Part shown: in pieces, positions 22,339 through 33,381 of the stretch
Numbering within the stretch: position 1 is the stretch's first letter
Layout of the letters: every line of letters begins with the position of its first letter
Assembly (NCBI GenBank): GCA_002102555.1
Contig: MCFL01000048.1
Location: 62,001-126,000, forward strand
Reading direction: 5' to 3'
Length of the DNA stretch: 64,000 bases
Source: Catenaria anguillulae PL171
Lineage: Eukaryota; Blastocladiomycota; Blastocladiomycetes; Blastocladiales; Catenariaceae
Made by a program: the position numbers and the translations under genes
Notes under the pieces: model-generated
What the model saw: only the letters and a program-made list of their open reading frames with translations
What the model was told of the DNA's origin: nothing
Databases searched by the model: none

Positions 22339-23334
22339 GGCTGTGAAGATGAATGTGGAGACTGGCTATTCATATCAACAATATCATTGAACAATGTCAG
22401 CCAGCGCGCAAAATTGATCAGGTGGTGTGCATCATGTCTCGTTGGAGAGGGCCACAGCCCTCGGCCGGCCTGCGAGTGGTCATTGCGCGGGCAATGGGGA
22501 GTGCCGCATCGATTCGATTGCTGTGCAAGAGGAGAGGTTGACGCCTGGTTCTCCAAAACCCATAATCGCAGTCTCGCGGCCGGTGATGGCAGCTGGAGTA
22601 AGACGTGCCAAGGCCAAACCAACGACGACCAAGAAGGAAACGGGATGGAAGTGCCGTGGAACGCAAGGCAAGCAAGGGACAACATACAGACGCAACAACA
22701 AAAATGAAATGGAAAATGGCACGCCCAGGCAATTGGCCGTGAGTGTCGATGGGGCAATTCAAAGAGGCCAGCGGCAATGAGGCACGCACAACATGGCGAC
22801 AAAGCAGTAGTGGAGCGACGCGGGGACGGGGGGTGGTCGTTGATATTTATTTATCACATTAATGACGCTTTCATCAACAACGTTCATTCGTCAAACGTGA
22901 GCGAAAAAGCCAATGTGCGTAAAAATACGCTCCACATTTTCGGCGTTCGTTTTGGGTGACCCTCATGAAATCGAAAAATGTTTTTTATTTTCCAGGATCA
23001 CGTGTGCGGCCTGCTTTGCTGATCCTTTCCCAGTCAAGGCAGCCTGGAAAATGAACACAAAATGAGCACAAAATGTCTGAAAAATCGGGCTGATGGTCGT
23101 TGATGGAGAGAAATTTGAATGCATTTTCAACAAGAACGACGTCGTCGAGCAAGACAAAGGCAGCGGGTAAAGAAAGAGACGGAGGCAACGTCGGAAGTCG
23201 GAACAAAGAGGCAAGACAGGTACGGTGGGTTCAGGGGATAGGATAAATACGAGTAGGGAAAGCAATAAATACAAAAATGAATGAAAAAGGACCACGCCAA
23301 AACTCTTTGGATGGTAGGCAACACTCACGACATG
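22339..23334. other. Intergenic interval, nothing recognised
   Basis: About 1 kb upstream of the homeodomain gene. A long minus-strand frame runs through part of it but is a shadow with low-complexity Arg/Thr/Pro content. Likely 5' UTR and promoter. Confidence 0.4.
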
Positions 23335-24004
23335 TCCATGGCATCCGACGGCAAACACTGGTGGGCGGGGACTCGTGCTTGTGCGAGCTCAAGCGATGGC
23401 GAAGAGTACTGGCTCCATCCTGTGAGTGGAATGGCCCAAGCGGGCGTGACTGTCGGGGGGGGGGGTCAGTATGGTTCACGACGACGGCGATAGACCAATC
23501 GGCGCATCCGAGACAGACATACCAGGGACCCATGAAGCACCAGCCGGCACCATTTCCTCCAACGCTACCACCCGCATCTGCATCTGCGCCCTCGACCGCC
23601 ATTGCATTCAGCGAGTCCTGGCCTTGGTCGTCACACACATCCATGGGCGCTGGCGGCACCTGCTGCGGAGGCATCCACGGAACAACTGGGTCCTGAGCGC
23701 GCATGGCCCGCCGCTTCAACTCGCGGGGTTGGTGCGCAGCCACAGCAGGCGGGTTACTTCCAGGGGCGGCAAACGGGTTGGCTGCGTTTCCGAAGGCAAA
23801 GGGCGAGCCCGTCGGCATCAAGATGTTGGCCGCGGCGGTCGATGTGGGTGAAGCTGGTGCACCGTGACCATGGCCATGGTTGGGTGAGGCCGAATCGTCG
23901 GCCTTGCGTTTTCCGGGGCGGTTCATGACGAAAGCAATGCCGGCAGCGGTTTGGTAGCCAGAGGGCGAAAAGTGGTAGCACGACGACGAGGGGAGGAACG
24001 ACAT
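23335..24004 (-). CDS. Unassigned protein, two exons
   Basis: The protein begins MSFLPSSSCYHF, or, from a downstream ATG, MNRPGKRKADDSASP; the second start would place a possible nuclear-localisation patch (GKRKADD) at its end. It is rich in Ala, Pro and Gly, with ELKRRAMRAQDPVVPWMPPQ the most conserved-looking part. A GT-AG intron around 23416-23530 would join it to WSQYSSPSLELAQARVPAHQ, stopping at 23335. The intron contains a G/C homopolymer of 11 (23456-23466). I do not recognise the family. Confidence 0.45.
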
Positions 24005-24693
24005 TTTTGATGTGATGTGGAGTGTGCCGTTATGGATGCAGGCTTGGGTCGTGACTGGGCAAAGCGTAGATAGCGCAAACAAACGGCAGGGTTGGCGGCC
24101 AAGTGTTGTACAGATTTTCGAAAGAAACGACCGAGTCGACGCGAGTGAAGTTGGAGGAGGTCGTGTGGGAAGCAGAAGGACTCACTGCGTGTTCAAGGAA
24201 TGAGCGTGGGTATGGTCAAAGTCAAGGTCCGGACAGCAGGGGCGCGCTGCCTCTTTATACCTCTTGACCCTTTGCTTTGCTTTGAGCAAACTGCAGGTCT
24301 CAAAGAAGGCACTTGGAAGTCGCAACCCCAGCTTCGGTGGTCGACTCACTCGCCCGGTGCAAACTCGGCCGTCACTTCACATATCATGGCATGGCAATCA
24401 GTTGCCGCAGTCGAGCAGTATCCCTGGCGGTCTCATCCGAGCCCTTGGCCATGCTCCATCATGAAGCGCTGTCTTGGGCAGTCTCGATGTCAACGGTCAA
24501 AGGAAGAAGTTGAGAACACAAAAAAAACGCGTGCGGATCCTTACGCGTTTGAGGCTTGCCAGCGACTGACGACAATTTGTGGCAAGGCCATGGCGCGGAC
24601 ATCAGGCCCCTCCACTGTGGCCGCCATAGGCCTCAACATGGGGGGCGGGAAAGTATCAACGGGTTTACAGTATACATTCCAACTTCCACAAAG
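24005..24693. other. Intergenic interval, nothing recognised
   Basis: Upstream of the unassigned gene and downstream of RNase H1. No motif or RNA gene seen. Confidence 0.4.
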
Positions 24694-26115
24694 TTAGCGC
24701 TGACTCGCCGCCGTTCCCTTGCTATTCCCACCACTCTTACCCCCGGTCACTCTCACATACCTCTCTGCCCCGGCCTTTGCCAACTGATCCGCCTGCTCAT
24801 TTCCCTCCATGCCCGAGTGCCCTGGTACATACTTCCACTCAGTCTTTGCCTTGCGCTTGCGCAACTCATCCTCGAGTGCAAAAAAGTACTCCTTGTTGGC
24901 GACGCCGTCAAACTTCTTTCGCCGCCAATTCACAATCCACTCGGTCATGGCCTTGATGACATACTGCGAATCAGTCAGGATCATCACGTCTTGATCGGGC
25001 CGCACGCGCTTGAGCGACTCGGTCACGGCTTGGATTTCGGCTTTTTGGTTGGAGGGCAGGTCGGTGGGGTCGTGAAGGGCGAGCGGCTCGGAAATGTTTC
25101 TAATGTAGAATGGAGCGAGTGAGGAAGATGTCGCGAGAGCGGTCGTAAACCAAAAAAACACACCGTGGGTCGCCGTAGCCGAAAAATGCGCCACTGCATC
25201 AAGGAAAATAAGTCAATGTGTTAGGTTAGCATTCACGGCAGAGCAGCCAAGGACACATTGGGCGTACATTCCAGCCTTTGCTACCTTGACCCCCTTTCCG
25301 TTTCCGAAACAGCTCCCGTCCGTGTACACCTTCAACCAGCCCGGCTGCAATTCGTACTCGAGAAATGGGACCTCGCGTTGGCCGGCCAATGTGGCTGGCG
25401 GCACGCCGTCCACCTCAATGGCGCGGTCGAATGCGCTCTTGAGCGCTCTTGAGCTTGGCGGCAGGAGCGGGTTTGCGTCGGCAATGTGCGACATGATGTC
25501 TGCATCGTGCGGGAGTTTGGGTGGGGCAGAGACAACAATTGTGTTTGGATCAAGCCGGTCGCGCGGGATCAGGGTCGGGGAGACAGGAACTGCAGTGACA
25601 CTGGACTGCGGCGGCGAGGATGGGACCGGACCAGCCGACGACAATGGCGGGACGGGTGAAGACGGCTGAGAAACGGCAAATAGTTTTGGCTGTGGAAGAG
25701 GGATTTGCTCGGCTTGAGCCATGGATACTTTGCCAGACGTAAACTGGAGAAGGGCACTTCTTGACAGCGTGGGTGACCCAGGTGCAGACGTTGCAGCCGA
25801 CGCTGATGCCATGGCTGCCGCGGCGACATACATAGGCACCTGTTTCATCTTGCCCGACGACCCAGCTGCTTTCATTGGCCCGGATTTCTTGACCTGAATC
25901 ACTTCCTTTACTGCCTCTGCAGCAGACCGGCTACCGGCGGGCAGTTCCCGGCCATGCTTGGCAAAGTGCTCTGCCTCGGACTTGGTTTCGAATCCCTTGT
26001 ATCGTGCGCCGGCAAACCCCTTGACTAGCGGATCGACCTCGGACCATTTTTCGAAGACACCCGTTTGGTGGCCCTTGTGGACGGCATAAAACTTCTTTTT
26101 CGACGATTTGCCCAT
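24694..26115 (-). CDS. Ribonuclease H1
   Basis: Degrades the RNA strand of RNA-DNA hybrids in nucleus and/or mitochondrion. The N-terminal hybrid-binding domain is KKKFYAVHKGHQTGVFEKW through YKGFETKSEAEHFAKHG (about residues 6-52). A roughly 200-residue Ala/Pro/Ser linker precedes the catalytic domain: YTDGSCFGNGK (first Asp), AGIGAFFGYGDPRNISE, NQKAEIQAVTESL (Glu), MILTDSQYVIKAM (Asp) and HSGMEGNEQADQLA (last Asp). All four metal-binding acids are present. Exons are 26115-25268, 25193-25164 (a 30-nt micro-exon) and 25099-24694, with introns 25194-25267 and 25100-25163. The frame is intact at 427 residues. Two HBD-only relatives lie just upstream on the same strand. Confidence 0.94.
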
Positions 26116-26703
26116 GGTTGCTGTTGGAGCGGGGAGTCGAGAAGCGTTTGGGAGGTGGGGTCGAGAGCAGGCCGAGTGGTTGGACAACTGCAGGTCGAGA
26201 ATTTGAGGCTGCTGTGCGAGTGGCGGGCGAGGCAGCGCAGTCGCCTGCGCAGTCGAGTAGGCAAAGGCGGGAAAAACCTGCGGCGTGGCCGTGCAATGCA
26301 ATCCAAAAACGTTGACAAGGAGCGCCGACGCCAACTGCGCCGAGGGTCCACGGGCAGCAAGTGAGGGTGGAATGGTGAAAGCGATGCTGGGGCAGCTGAC
26401 GGCAAGTATAAGAAAGATGGATGTGTAGGCTGTGGCGGCGACCCAATGCTCAGTTGCTCGGTGATGTGTTGCACTGCCAGAGGGCGTCGGCTGTGGTTGG
26501 GCCCCTGACGGATGATGGACAACGAATCTCGAATGGTATTCAATTGCAGAAACTCTTCATTGGGAAATTAGAAATGCATCGAGTACAGTGCAGTGCCAAA
26601 GAACAACGTCAACAAACACTGCTTATGCATGAGAGAGGCACAACTTGGGTTCGCGGTTCTGCTTGGCCAGTTGGCCAGAAAACAGCAAGTGACCGATTCG
26701 GAC
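26116..26703. other. Intergenic region upstream of RNase H1
   Basis: 588 bp holding the RNase H1 promoter and the 3' side of the next HBD gene. A leaderless reading upstream of the RNase H1 ATG is open for some distance but has no conserved content. Confidence 0.4.
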
Positions 26704-27382
26704 TCAATAGCGACGTCCAGACGATTGCTGAGACGAGGAACCATATCCGTAGCTGCCGCTGCCACCATTCGAGTAGCCACCGCCGTTGGATCCACGGTAT
26801 CCGCCGCCCGAGTTGGAGCTGGAGTTGGAAGCGCTCCCATATCTGGACGAATACCCACCGTTTCTATTGCCGCCATACCCACCCGACGAATACCCGCCTG
26901 ACGAATACCCGCCGCCCGAGTTGTTGCCCGACGATTGCGAGTAGCCACCACTACCGCCATTGCCATAACCACCGGACGAGTACGACGAGTAGCCACTGTT
27001 GCCGCCCGACGAGTACGAGCCGTTGCTGCCGCCACCATACCCTTGCGAAGACGACGACGACGACGACGAGGACCCGCGGCCGGCGGCTTGCGGATGGCCA
27101 GACGAATAATTACCCTCGCCATACCCGTTGCGGGCAAACTCGGCCGCCGATTCGTAGTTGCGGAAACCTGACTGAATGTACGGTCATTGCGGTCAAGCAT
27201 GCGAGATCGGCTGGTTAGCACCAAACAACTGGAGCACACAGAGGTGGACGAGGAACAAATCAGACCCTTGTAGCAGTTGTGGCTGTACCCATTCACCTGC
27301 TCCTTGGCCACCTCTCACTGCGTGTACACGCCCTTGTTTTCGCGCTATGCACGGCGTAGAATTCCTTGCGCTTGTACGGCAT
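26704..27382 (-). CDS. HBD-only protein with Gly/Ser/Tyr-rich tail (second RNase H1-type domain gene)
   Basis: Starts MPYKRKEFYAVHS, then KGVYTQ-EVAKEQVNGYSHN and, after a phase 1 intron (27178-27265), FRNYESAAEFARNG. This is the same fold as the N-terminal RNase H1 domain. The catalytic RNase H domain is absent. Instead there is a tail of about 150 residues made of SSGGYSSGGYGGN-like repeats ending SQQSSGRRY, which resembles the low-complexity tails of RNA-binding, condensate-forming proteins. Two problems lie in the first exon: a frame change after FYAVHS and an in-frame TGA (27315-27317) where related domains have Trp. It may be a pseudogene, or the assembly may be wrong there; the uninterrupted Gly-rich exon argues against old decay. 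Confidence 0.55.
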
Positions 27383-27839
27383 TGTTCCTGTGTGATCTGC
27401 AGTTTGGGCGTGTGAGACAGAGTGCAGACGGGCAATAGGTCACCGACGAAAACGGCTGGAGCCCAAGAGTCTTGCCGGTGACACATTGTCATGTACATTG
27501 CTTGAAATGCCTGGGTTGCCTTGTCACTGCGGTATGCAGTCAATCAATGCTTTACTGAGAGGCGGCACGGCACGTCGCAAGGTTTCTTCCGTCGTCGCGC
27601 TGGGCCGCTGGTACTGTAGTTCTGGTCATCTCACACGTTTCGTAGCATGCATAAGTATCATGGACCCGATGAAGCCGCAAACTGGATACGAATTGGGCCT
27701 GACAAACGCTTGTACAATCACATTCTACAGCTGCCATGCGGAATGACGGGCTGTCCAATCAATCGAGTCTTATTCGGTTTCTTCAGAGAGCCACACTACG
27801 GAGACATTCAGACAGGGAGGCTCACACTTGGCGGGCACG
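27383..27839. other. Intergenic region between the two HBD-only genes
   Basis: 457 bp with no further HBD copy and no recognised element. Confidence 0.4.
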
Positions 27840-28048
27840 TTACCACCGGCCACAATACTCGCATCGGCCCTCGGGCATTTCGCGACCATACCTCGCAAAA
27901 TACTCTGCCTCACGGCGGGTACTGAATCCCTTGTACTTGTTGCCCTTGTACCCATCGACTTGGTCGCGGCACTGCTCCCAGGACCGGTACACGCCTGGCT
28001 CGTGCCATTGTACACGGCATAGTATTGCTTGCGCTTGAACTTGCCCAT
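27840..28048 (-). CDS. Minimal HBD-only protein (third RNase H1-type domain gene)
   Basis: Reads MGKFKRKQYYAVYNGT, then PGVYRSWEQCRDQVDGYKGN, YKGFSTRREAEYFARYGREM and an end PEGRCEYCGRW. This is almost nothing but the hybrid-binding domain (about 69 residues), with the conserved Tyr-Ala-Val, Trp and Tyr-Lys-Gly-Phe positions that contact the hybrid in RNase H1. One base seems missing in GGCACGAG near 27999. A CxxC pair (CEYC) at the very end could bind a metal. It may be a stand-alone hybrid binder, or the first exon of a longer gene that I cannot see. Confidence 0.55.
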
Positions 28049-28537
28049 TGCGAAGACAAAAGCAAGAAACGAGGGTGTCACGGCCTGGCCATGGTCGAGG
28101 GTTGATTGTTGAGGTTGCGTTGATGAGCTGCATTCAAGGTCGAGGCGCCAAGATATTGTCAGGCAGCGAGAAACAAATACAGTAACGTACAGTGATCGGA
28201 GAAATGATTTAAGTTCTCGACTTTTGCGGAGAGCAAGCGTTGAATTTGGGATTAGGTTGCCGGTGCTAACAGGATGTTGGTTATCGTGAGCAAAAGCGTG
28301 AGGAAGGGCTGTGAAGCGCGTGGAAGAGGACCGTCGATCCAACTCCATGCAGAAAATCAAGAATCGAGGCCATTCCGAATTCGATGAGTCCATGTGGGAG
28401 CAGCCAGGTCAAAACATCTCTAGTGTATTTGGTCAACGCAACATGCAAGTGCAAGTGAAAAAGAGAGCAGCTCCATTCACCAGGAATGGGCCAATGCAAA
28501 GAAAAGTGCAAGTGAACGCAACCCACAAAAAAAACGT
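28049..28537. other. Intergenic region, nothing recognised
   Basis: 489 bp upstream of the third HBD gene and downstream of the EGF gene. Confidence 0.4.
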
Positions 28538-31508
28538 TTACTTTGTTCCAGGCAGCGCATCCCAAATCTCCTCCGGCGTCTTGAGCTTGCCCGACCTGGT
28601 CTCTTCCCATACCCGATTGAACGCGGCCCGATCCTGCTCGCGGTCCGCCGGATCAAGCACAAATCGGCTGACGGCAGGATCCTGGCCCACGGACCTTCTT
28701 GCCCATGCGCCCTGCCCAGTCGCGAACCACCTGGCCCAACGGCGTTGCGAAAAACAAGTCTGGCCGGACCCCACCCGACCCGACCCGTGACGAAAGACCC
28801 GCAACCAAATAATCCACATCTGGGGCGCCTGCCGGGACATTGCCCGTGGCCACCCCGCCCCAAACGTGTGCCGCGGGCAGTGCGAGGCCCGACGCCACAA
28901 TGCCCGGGTCCGGTACACCGGATGTGTCGGCCACGACGCGGCGAATCAGCGCCAAAAGGCTCTTGTCGTCGCGCGTCGACATGAGAAACTCGACCAGCAC
29001 GTGGTCCATGGCGCCAACAACGCCCATGCGTTCGGCCGACGGCGCGGCGCCTAGACGGTCGGCGTTGCCGGCGCGCGGAAGCAACGTGGTGGCGGAAAAC
29101 GTGGCGCGCAGGCGCGTGTCGTTGGTCAGCACAAGGGCTTGTTGGGTGGATTCGGAGGGGTAGGCACCCGTGCGCAGGTCGGCCAGGTTGAGAGTCGCGT
29201 ACGTTGGGCGCGTGAGGCAGTCGCCGACAGCGGCTCTTTGTGAATCAAAGGGCGGCAGGCGGAACGAGGCGGATTCAATTGCATTGAGCTTATTCCAGAA
29301 AAAAAGTGAGCTCACACAGATCACCAGTCGAGAGGAGAAACGAAAGGGCAGTGGAAAACGCACCGCTTGGAAGTCGCCTGGGAATAAAAATGTACAAAAT
29401 GGCGACCCAAACACCTGCCTGCTCGCATGAATCTGACCCATAAACTTGACATTAGGCGAGTCTGCACTCCCGCCTTCCGGAAACACGGCGTCCAGCGAAA
29501 CCATGAGTGGTTTTTGCTGGACACGGGTGCGAAAAGTGGCCAACTCACCAATGGGTAACCCAAGTCGCTGCGTCCAGTACAATGCCAAAAACCCGGACCG
29601 CAGCTGTGACATGGCCGACGCGATCGAGACAAGCGTCGTAAACGTGTTGCGAACATTACCGGCAGGCACCTTGGCGTCCACAACCGATTTGACTTGGCCC
29701 GTCAGCGTTGCGGGAAGGTACGACACACGCAAGGTTCCCAGATCATAAACGATCCGTTCAACAGACACTTGCGCCACGCCCGGCGCCACAGTATCGGGAT
29801 CTGCGCCAAGTACATTTGCAGTTGGTCCCGTCGTCGCATTCAACATGGCCGTAAACTTGACGGCCAAGTCGCGCGACACATTAAAGTTGCCCGACAATTG
29901 CATGTGGCGCGCGGCAATCACCTTGGCCCACTGCATGCGCCGCGCTGCTTGCGATCCGCCGAGCTGGATCCTGCGCTGGTTGACGGGCAGCGTCATGACC
30001 TTGGGTTGGTCCTGGCACGGGACCTGCGCGAGGGTCATGGCCATGGCAAGCGCACGGCGATCGAGGCCAAGCGCGAGCAGCGCCGTGTCGGTGGTGGTGA
30101 AGAGAGGCGAAAAGGTGGATGATAGCGACAGGCAACGTGCTTTTGGGTCGGGGTTGTCTGGGTCTGGGACGCAGGGACATTGTGCTTCGGCAACACATTG
30201 TGGGCCGACAAAGGGTGCTGGGCAGTCGCAAGCGCATTGCCCTTCGACCGTCAAAAACGGAACGCCGCGGTTGGAGCAGGGAAACGTTGCGGAGCATTCT
30301 TCAAGCGACTGAATGTAGCAGTCCTCTGCACGGGCACCCAGGCAACCCGTGGCTTGAAAGGTCCAGGGAAGGGCGATCGAGAGGGCAAGGATAAAGAAGG
30401 CCGAAAGGAAGATGAGACGGAGGTTGCGCGGGGTCAAGAGTGGGTTGGCAGATTCCGACGATGGTGGCGGGTTGCCTGCAAGGATGCGCAGGAGGTCAAT
30501 GAGCCCGAGTGTCTTGGAATGGGACACGATCGGACCCGAGTGGAGCGGATTGGTAGTGGGCGGCGACGCCGACGACGATGATGACGAGGACAGTGTGGGC
30601 GGCAAAGGTGGGGACGGCTTTTCGCCAGAACGCGAAAGGGAGGCCAACATGTCGTCTGTGGTTGTTGATTCTTGAAAATGACCGTTATCGTAGTGGTGTT
30701 GATATTGTTGATGTTGTCGGCCATGGTGTTGTTGTTGCTGCTGTCGGTCCGAGGATTGGTTTCGAGCACTAAGCGGCGGCAAATGGCCACCATGGTGAGC
30801 AGGCTGGGGCGAGCCATTGCTTGCACCACCCGGGCCGCGCGGATTGGCGGCGCCTGGCATGACAAGGCGGGAAGGTGATGAGGGACGACGAGCTCGACCT
30901 GTCACTGGTGATTGACTTGGGCTGCTACTGGCTGCCGCCACCATGGGCGCAAAGCGCGACGGAGACGGCGGGCGGCGCAGCGATCCATTGGGTGATGGGT
31001 TTGGGGACCTTTCTAGACTCCTCCTGGGCTGCATTGGTGGCGTGACGGCGGCAAATCTTGAAGGGGAAGGCGGCCGACGTGGGAGGGATCCGTCGCTTGC
31101 AGAGGATCGAAATCCGCTGGAAATGGCAGATGACTGGGCTGGCGATTTCGGTGCTTGCGCACGGCTCGGCGGCAGCTCAGACCCGGCCGCAAACCTTGAC
31201 GGTGATGGCGGGCGACGTGGCCCTTGCTCCTCCGACCGGCGGCGTGACAGCGAGCCAAAGGGCGAGACGGTGGAAGCCATGGCGACTGGAGAAGGCCGTG
31301 TGGGAGACACGGGCAGCTCCCTTGGCGGCGTATCCGGCGGCAGTGAGGCCAAGTGCGAGTCCTGCGCACTGGCCGAGCGCAGCCTCGACGTGACGATGCG
31401 CAGGTCAATGTCTGCGCCAGCTGGGCGAGGCGGCCGAGGTGGCGGCGGCTGCGTTTGCGTGTGGGGAGCGTGTCCCGAGTCATCCTGTGGGTTGCGTCGA
31501 GATGGCAT
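28538..31508 (-). CDS. EGF-like type II membrane protein with Pro/Ser/Arg-repeat cytoplasmic tail
   Basis: Topology: a long cytoplasmic N-terminus, one membrane helix (LRLIFLSAFFILALSIALPW) and a large extracellular part. The tail repeats the motif RRPPSPSRFA four times (last copy degenerate), plus a His/Gln-rich patch. Just outside the membrane lies a Cys-rich EGF-like segment (CSATFPCSNRGV, then CACDCPAPFVGPQC). A roughly 400-residue domain of unknown class follows. Intron 29289-29414 (phase 0) is 126 nt and free of stops, so the unspliced frame also reads through. Near the end one G of a GGG run seems missing (about 28,690); the frame then continues VSRFVLDPADREQDRAAF to the stop at 28538. 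I chose ATG 31508; an in-frame ATG at 31760 would add 84 residues of poor composition. Confidence 0.65.
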
Positions 31509-32428
31509 TGCTAATACTGATCGATACCCTCTACCTACATGATTTGCGCAAGTCCCATCATGCTTCGTATACGGAGTCTGTTCATCGTGGTGGCCAGGTG
31601 CAGGCCAGCCCGGCCCCAGTTGCCAATGGCTCGGCAGTCTGGCATCTGGCACGTGATAGGGGATTCCAGTGGGAACGCCACCTGTTAGATTTGCGGATTT
31701 GCGGATTTGCGGCTGTTCTTGGTTCAGTTGGTCTTGTTCGTGTTTCTTAGCTCCACTCACACTCCATCTGGCCGACTCACAGACTCACAATCATCGCACC
31801 AGCCAGCGGCCACAGCAGGCCATGAGGCAGCTTGGACTCAGAGCCTGTGTTTCATATGCGGCTGGACAGACCTACCACTAGCACCATGTCGACATGTCGC
31901 GCCTCCCCCATCTCGTCCCAGCCCCCAGTCGATTGAGCTTGGACTCAAGTCGTCAATAACCCATTGTCCCTTGTCATCCTCAACTATTGTCCGTTTTCGC
32001 TGTAACCACCGCCTTTCCTGCCTTCGGCTATCCGGCGAGATATGTACAGAACGAATTAGGTTTGTATTTTGTGTTGGCCCGGCCGGGGCTGCGGCCACCT
32101 GCCCAATTTCACCCAATCGTCATTGCTCGACGGTTGACGAGGTAGAGCACAAGTCCAAGCCAAAATTGTTTGGAAGTCAAGTGATTTAATCCAAACAGTG
32201 CATGGTCCGAGCATGAACTGAAAGCCAACCTTGTAGTCACATTGAAGAACCGTTGCAATTGTTGCAATTGTGGGTGGGCATGATGCCCTCAGGACCTGCT
32301 TTGGCATGAACTCGGCCAACCTTCTCTGCCACCTCCTTTTATCACGGAGTGCCCCGCTGCTGGAGTCGTAGACATGTGTGTCATGGTGGAATGTCTCGAC
32401 CCGGCCACCAGTACAACCTAGAAGCATT
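31509..32428. other. Divergent intergenic region between the EGF gene and PQ-loop gene 1
   Basis: 920 bp. It has an almost direct triplication of TTGCGGATT near 31,690 but no other element. Confidence 0.4.
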
Positions 32429-33119
32429 ATGAATCCGACACCACAGCCAAACTCGGTCACCTCGATGCCAATAGGTGCCCACCTGGGCCTCGCACCAAGA
32501 GACGTCGAGATGATTGGCCTCTTATCGGGTGTCGTATTTGGTATTTTCAAACTCTGTGTTCCAAATCCTTTCGTCCAAGTACATCCATGAAGCTCACCAA
32601 ACTTGTATGAGCAAAGCCGTTTCGCTCGTCCCGCAAATTCAGCTTGTGATACGCAATCGATCAGCCAAGGACCTCAGTTACGCTTGGCTCTGGCTCGAGC
32701 TGCTCGCCGTTCTCATTTCGTTGGTGCGTGAGCTAGGATCAAATGCGTTTGTCTCCCAATGCCCTCGTGCAGTAGTACTCATCCATTGTCTCTTTCAATT
32801 TCTTCAGTTTTACTACTTTCTTCACTCGGCCTGGTCAGCACTCTTGACGGGACTAGTCGAAGGTCTTGCAACGGTCTTGCTCTTGTGTCTCAAGTGGCAC
32901 TACGCTCAAAATCCTACATTCAATGCGCCCGACTTCAAAGACTCGACGGTCTCCCCTGTTATGGCCGCGCCGCCGAGTAGTTGGCCGCCGCACCCCAGGA
33001 GAGACTCATTAGTTTGGGTGCCTCCTCCTGAAAAAGCAACCGTTGGACCACTCTCCACCATGGGAACACAGCATGCCCGTCGATCTGGCAATGGCCCTGG
33101 CATTGGGCGGCGGGTGTAG
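32429..33119 (+). CDS. PQ-loop / SemiSWEET-like 3-TM protein, copy 1
   Basis: A single PQ-loop unit of three membrane helices: VEMIGLLSGVVFAVSLVPQI (helix 1 with the Pro-Gln pair), NRSAKDLSYAWLWLELLAVL (helix 2) and LLTGLVEGLATVLLLCLKWH (helix 3). A Pro-rich cytosolic tail of about 65 residues follows. Such units work as dimers in bacterial SemiSWEET sugar transporters, but eukaryotic PQ-loop proteins usually carry two, so function and substrate are open. Exons are 32429-32540, 32617-32723 and 32808-33119, with introns in phase 1 and phase 0. The frame is intact at 176 residues. Exon 2 is 107 nt, exactly as in copy 2 at 36.1 kb, which shows the two are paralogues. Confidence 0.8.
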
Positions 33120-33381
33120 CAGCTGAGTGTCATCAGCGAGCTGACAGCAGAAGTTTGTTGGTCAAGTCTGCGTTCGAGACTTGCTGGTTCTGAGTTGGTG
33201 CACATAATGCCGAAACGGACTGCTGGCCAGTGCCTTTCCGTATACCGGCCGTGAGAATGACGGTCACTGTAAATGTCTTCAACATAAAAGTTCTTTCTAT
33301 TCTGCAAGCAGTCCACCTTAGCTTTTGGAAGACATCTCTTTTCAGAGGGAGCGTTCCGCGTCTCACATGTTACCCGCTTAT

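Noticed and set aside
21315-22802. A long minus-strand open frame over the homeodomain gene
   Set aside because: Only its last third carries the real protein; the rest is a frame shadow of the homeodomain exon with Arg/Thr/Pro-rich composition.
27315-27317. TGA read as tryptophan (altered genetic code)
   Set aside because: WDR92, PUP1, the PQ-loop 2 gene and others end in TGA exactly where their families end, so TGA is a normal stop here.
26115-28048. The HBD (also called the caulimovirus viroplasmin domain) genes as viral fossils
   Set aside because: The domain is a regular part of cellular RNase H1, the genes have host introns, and there are no reverse-transcriptase, capsid or terminal-repeat features nearby.
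31509-31760. N-terminal extension of the EGF gene to an ATG at 31760
   Set aside because: The extra 84 residues have no conserved character and look like translated 5' UTR; retained only as an alternative.
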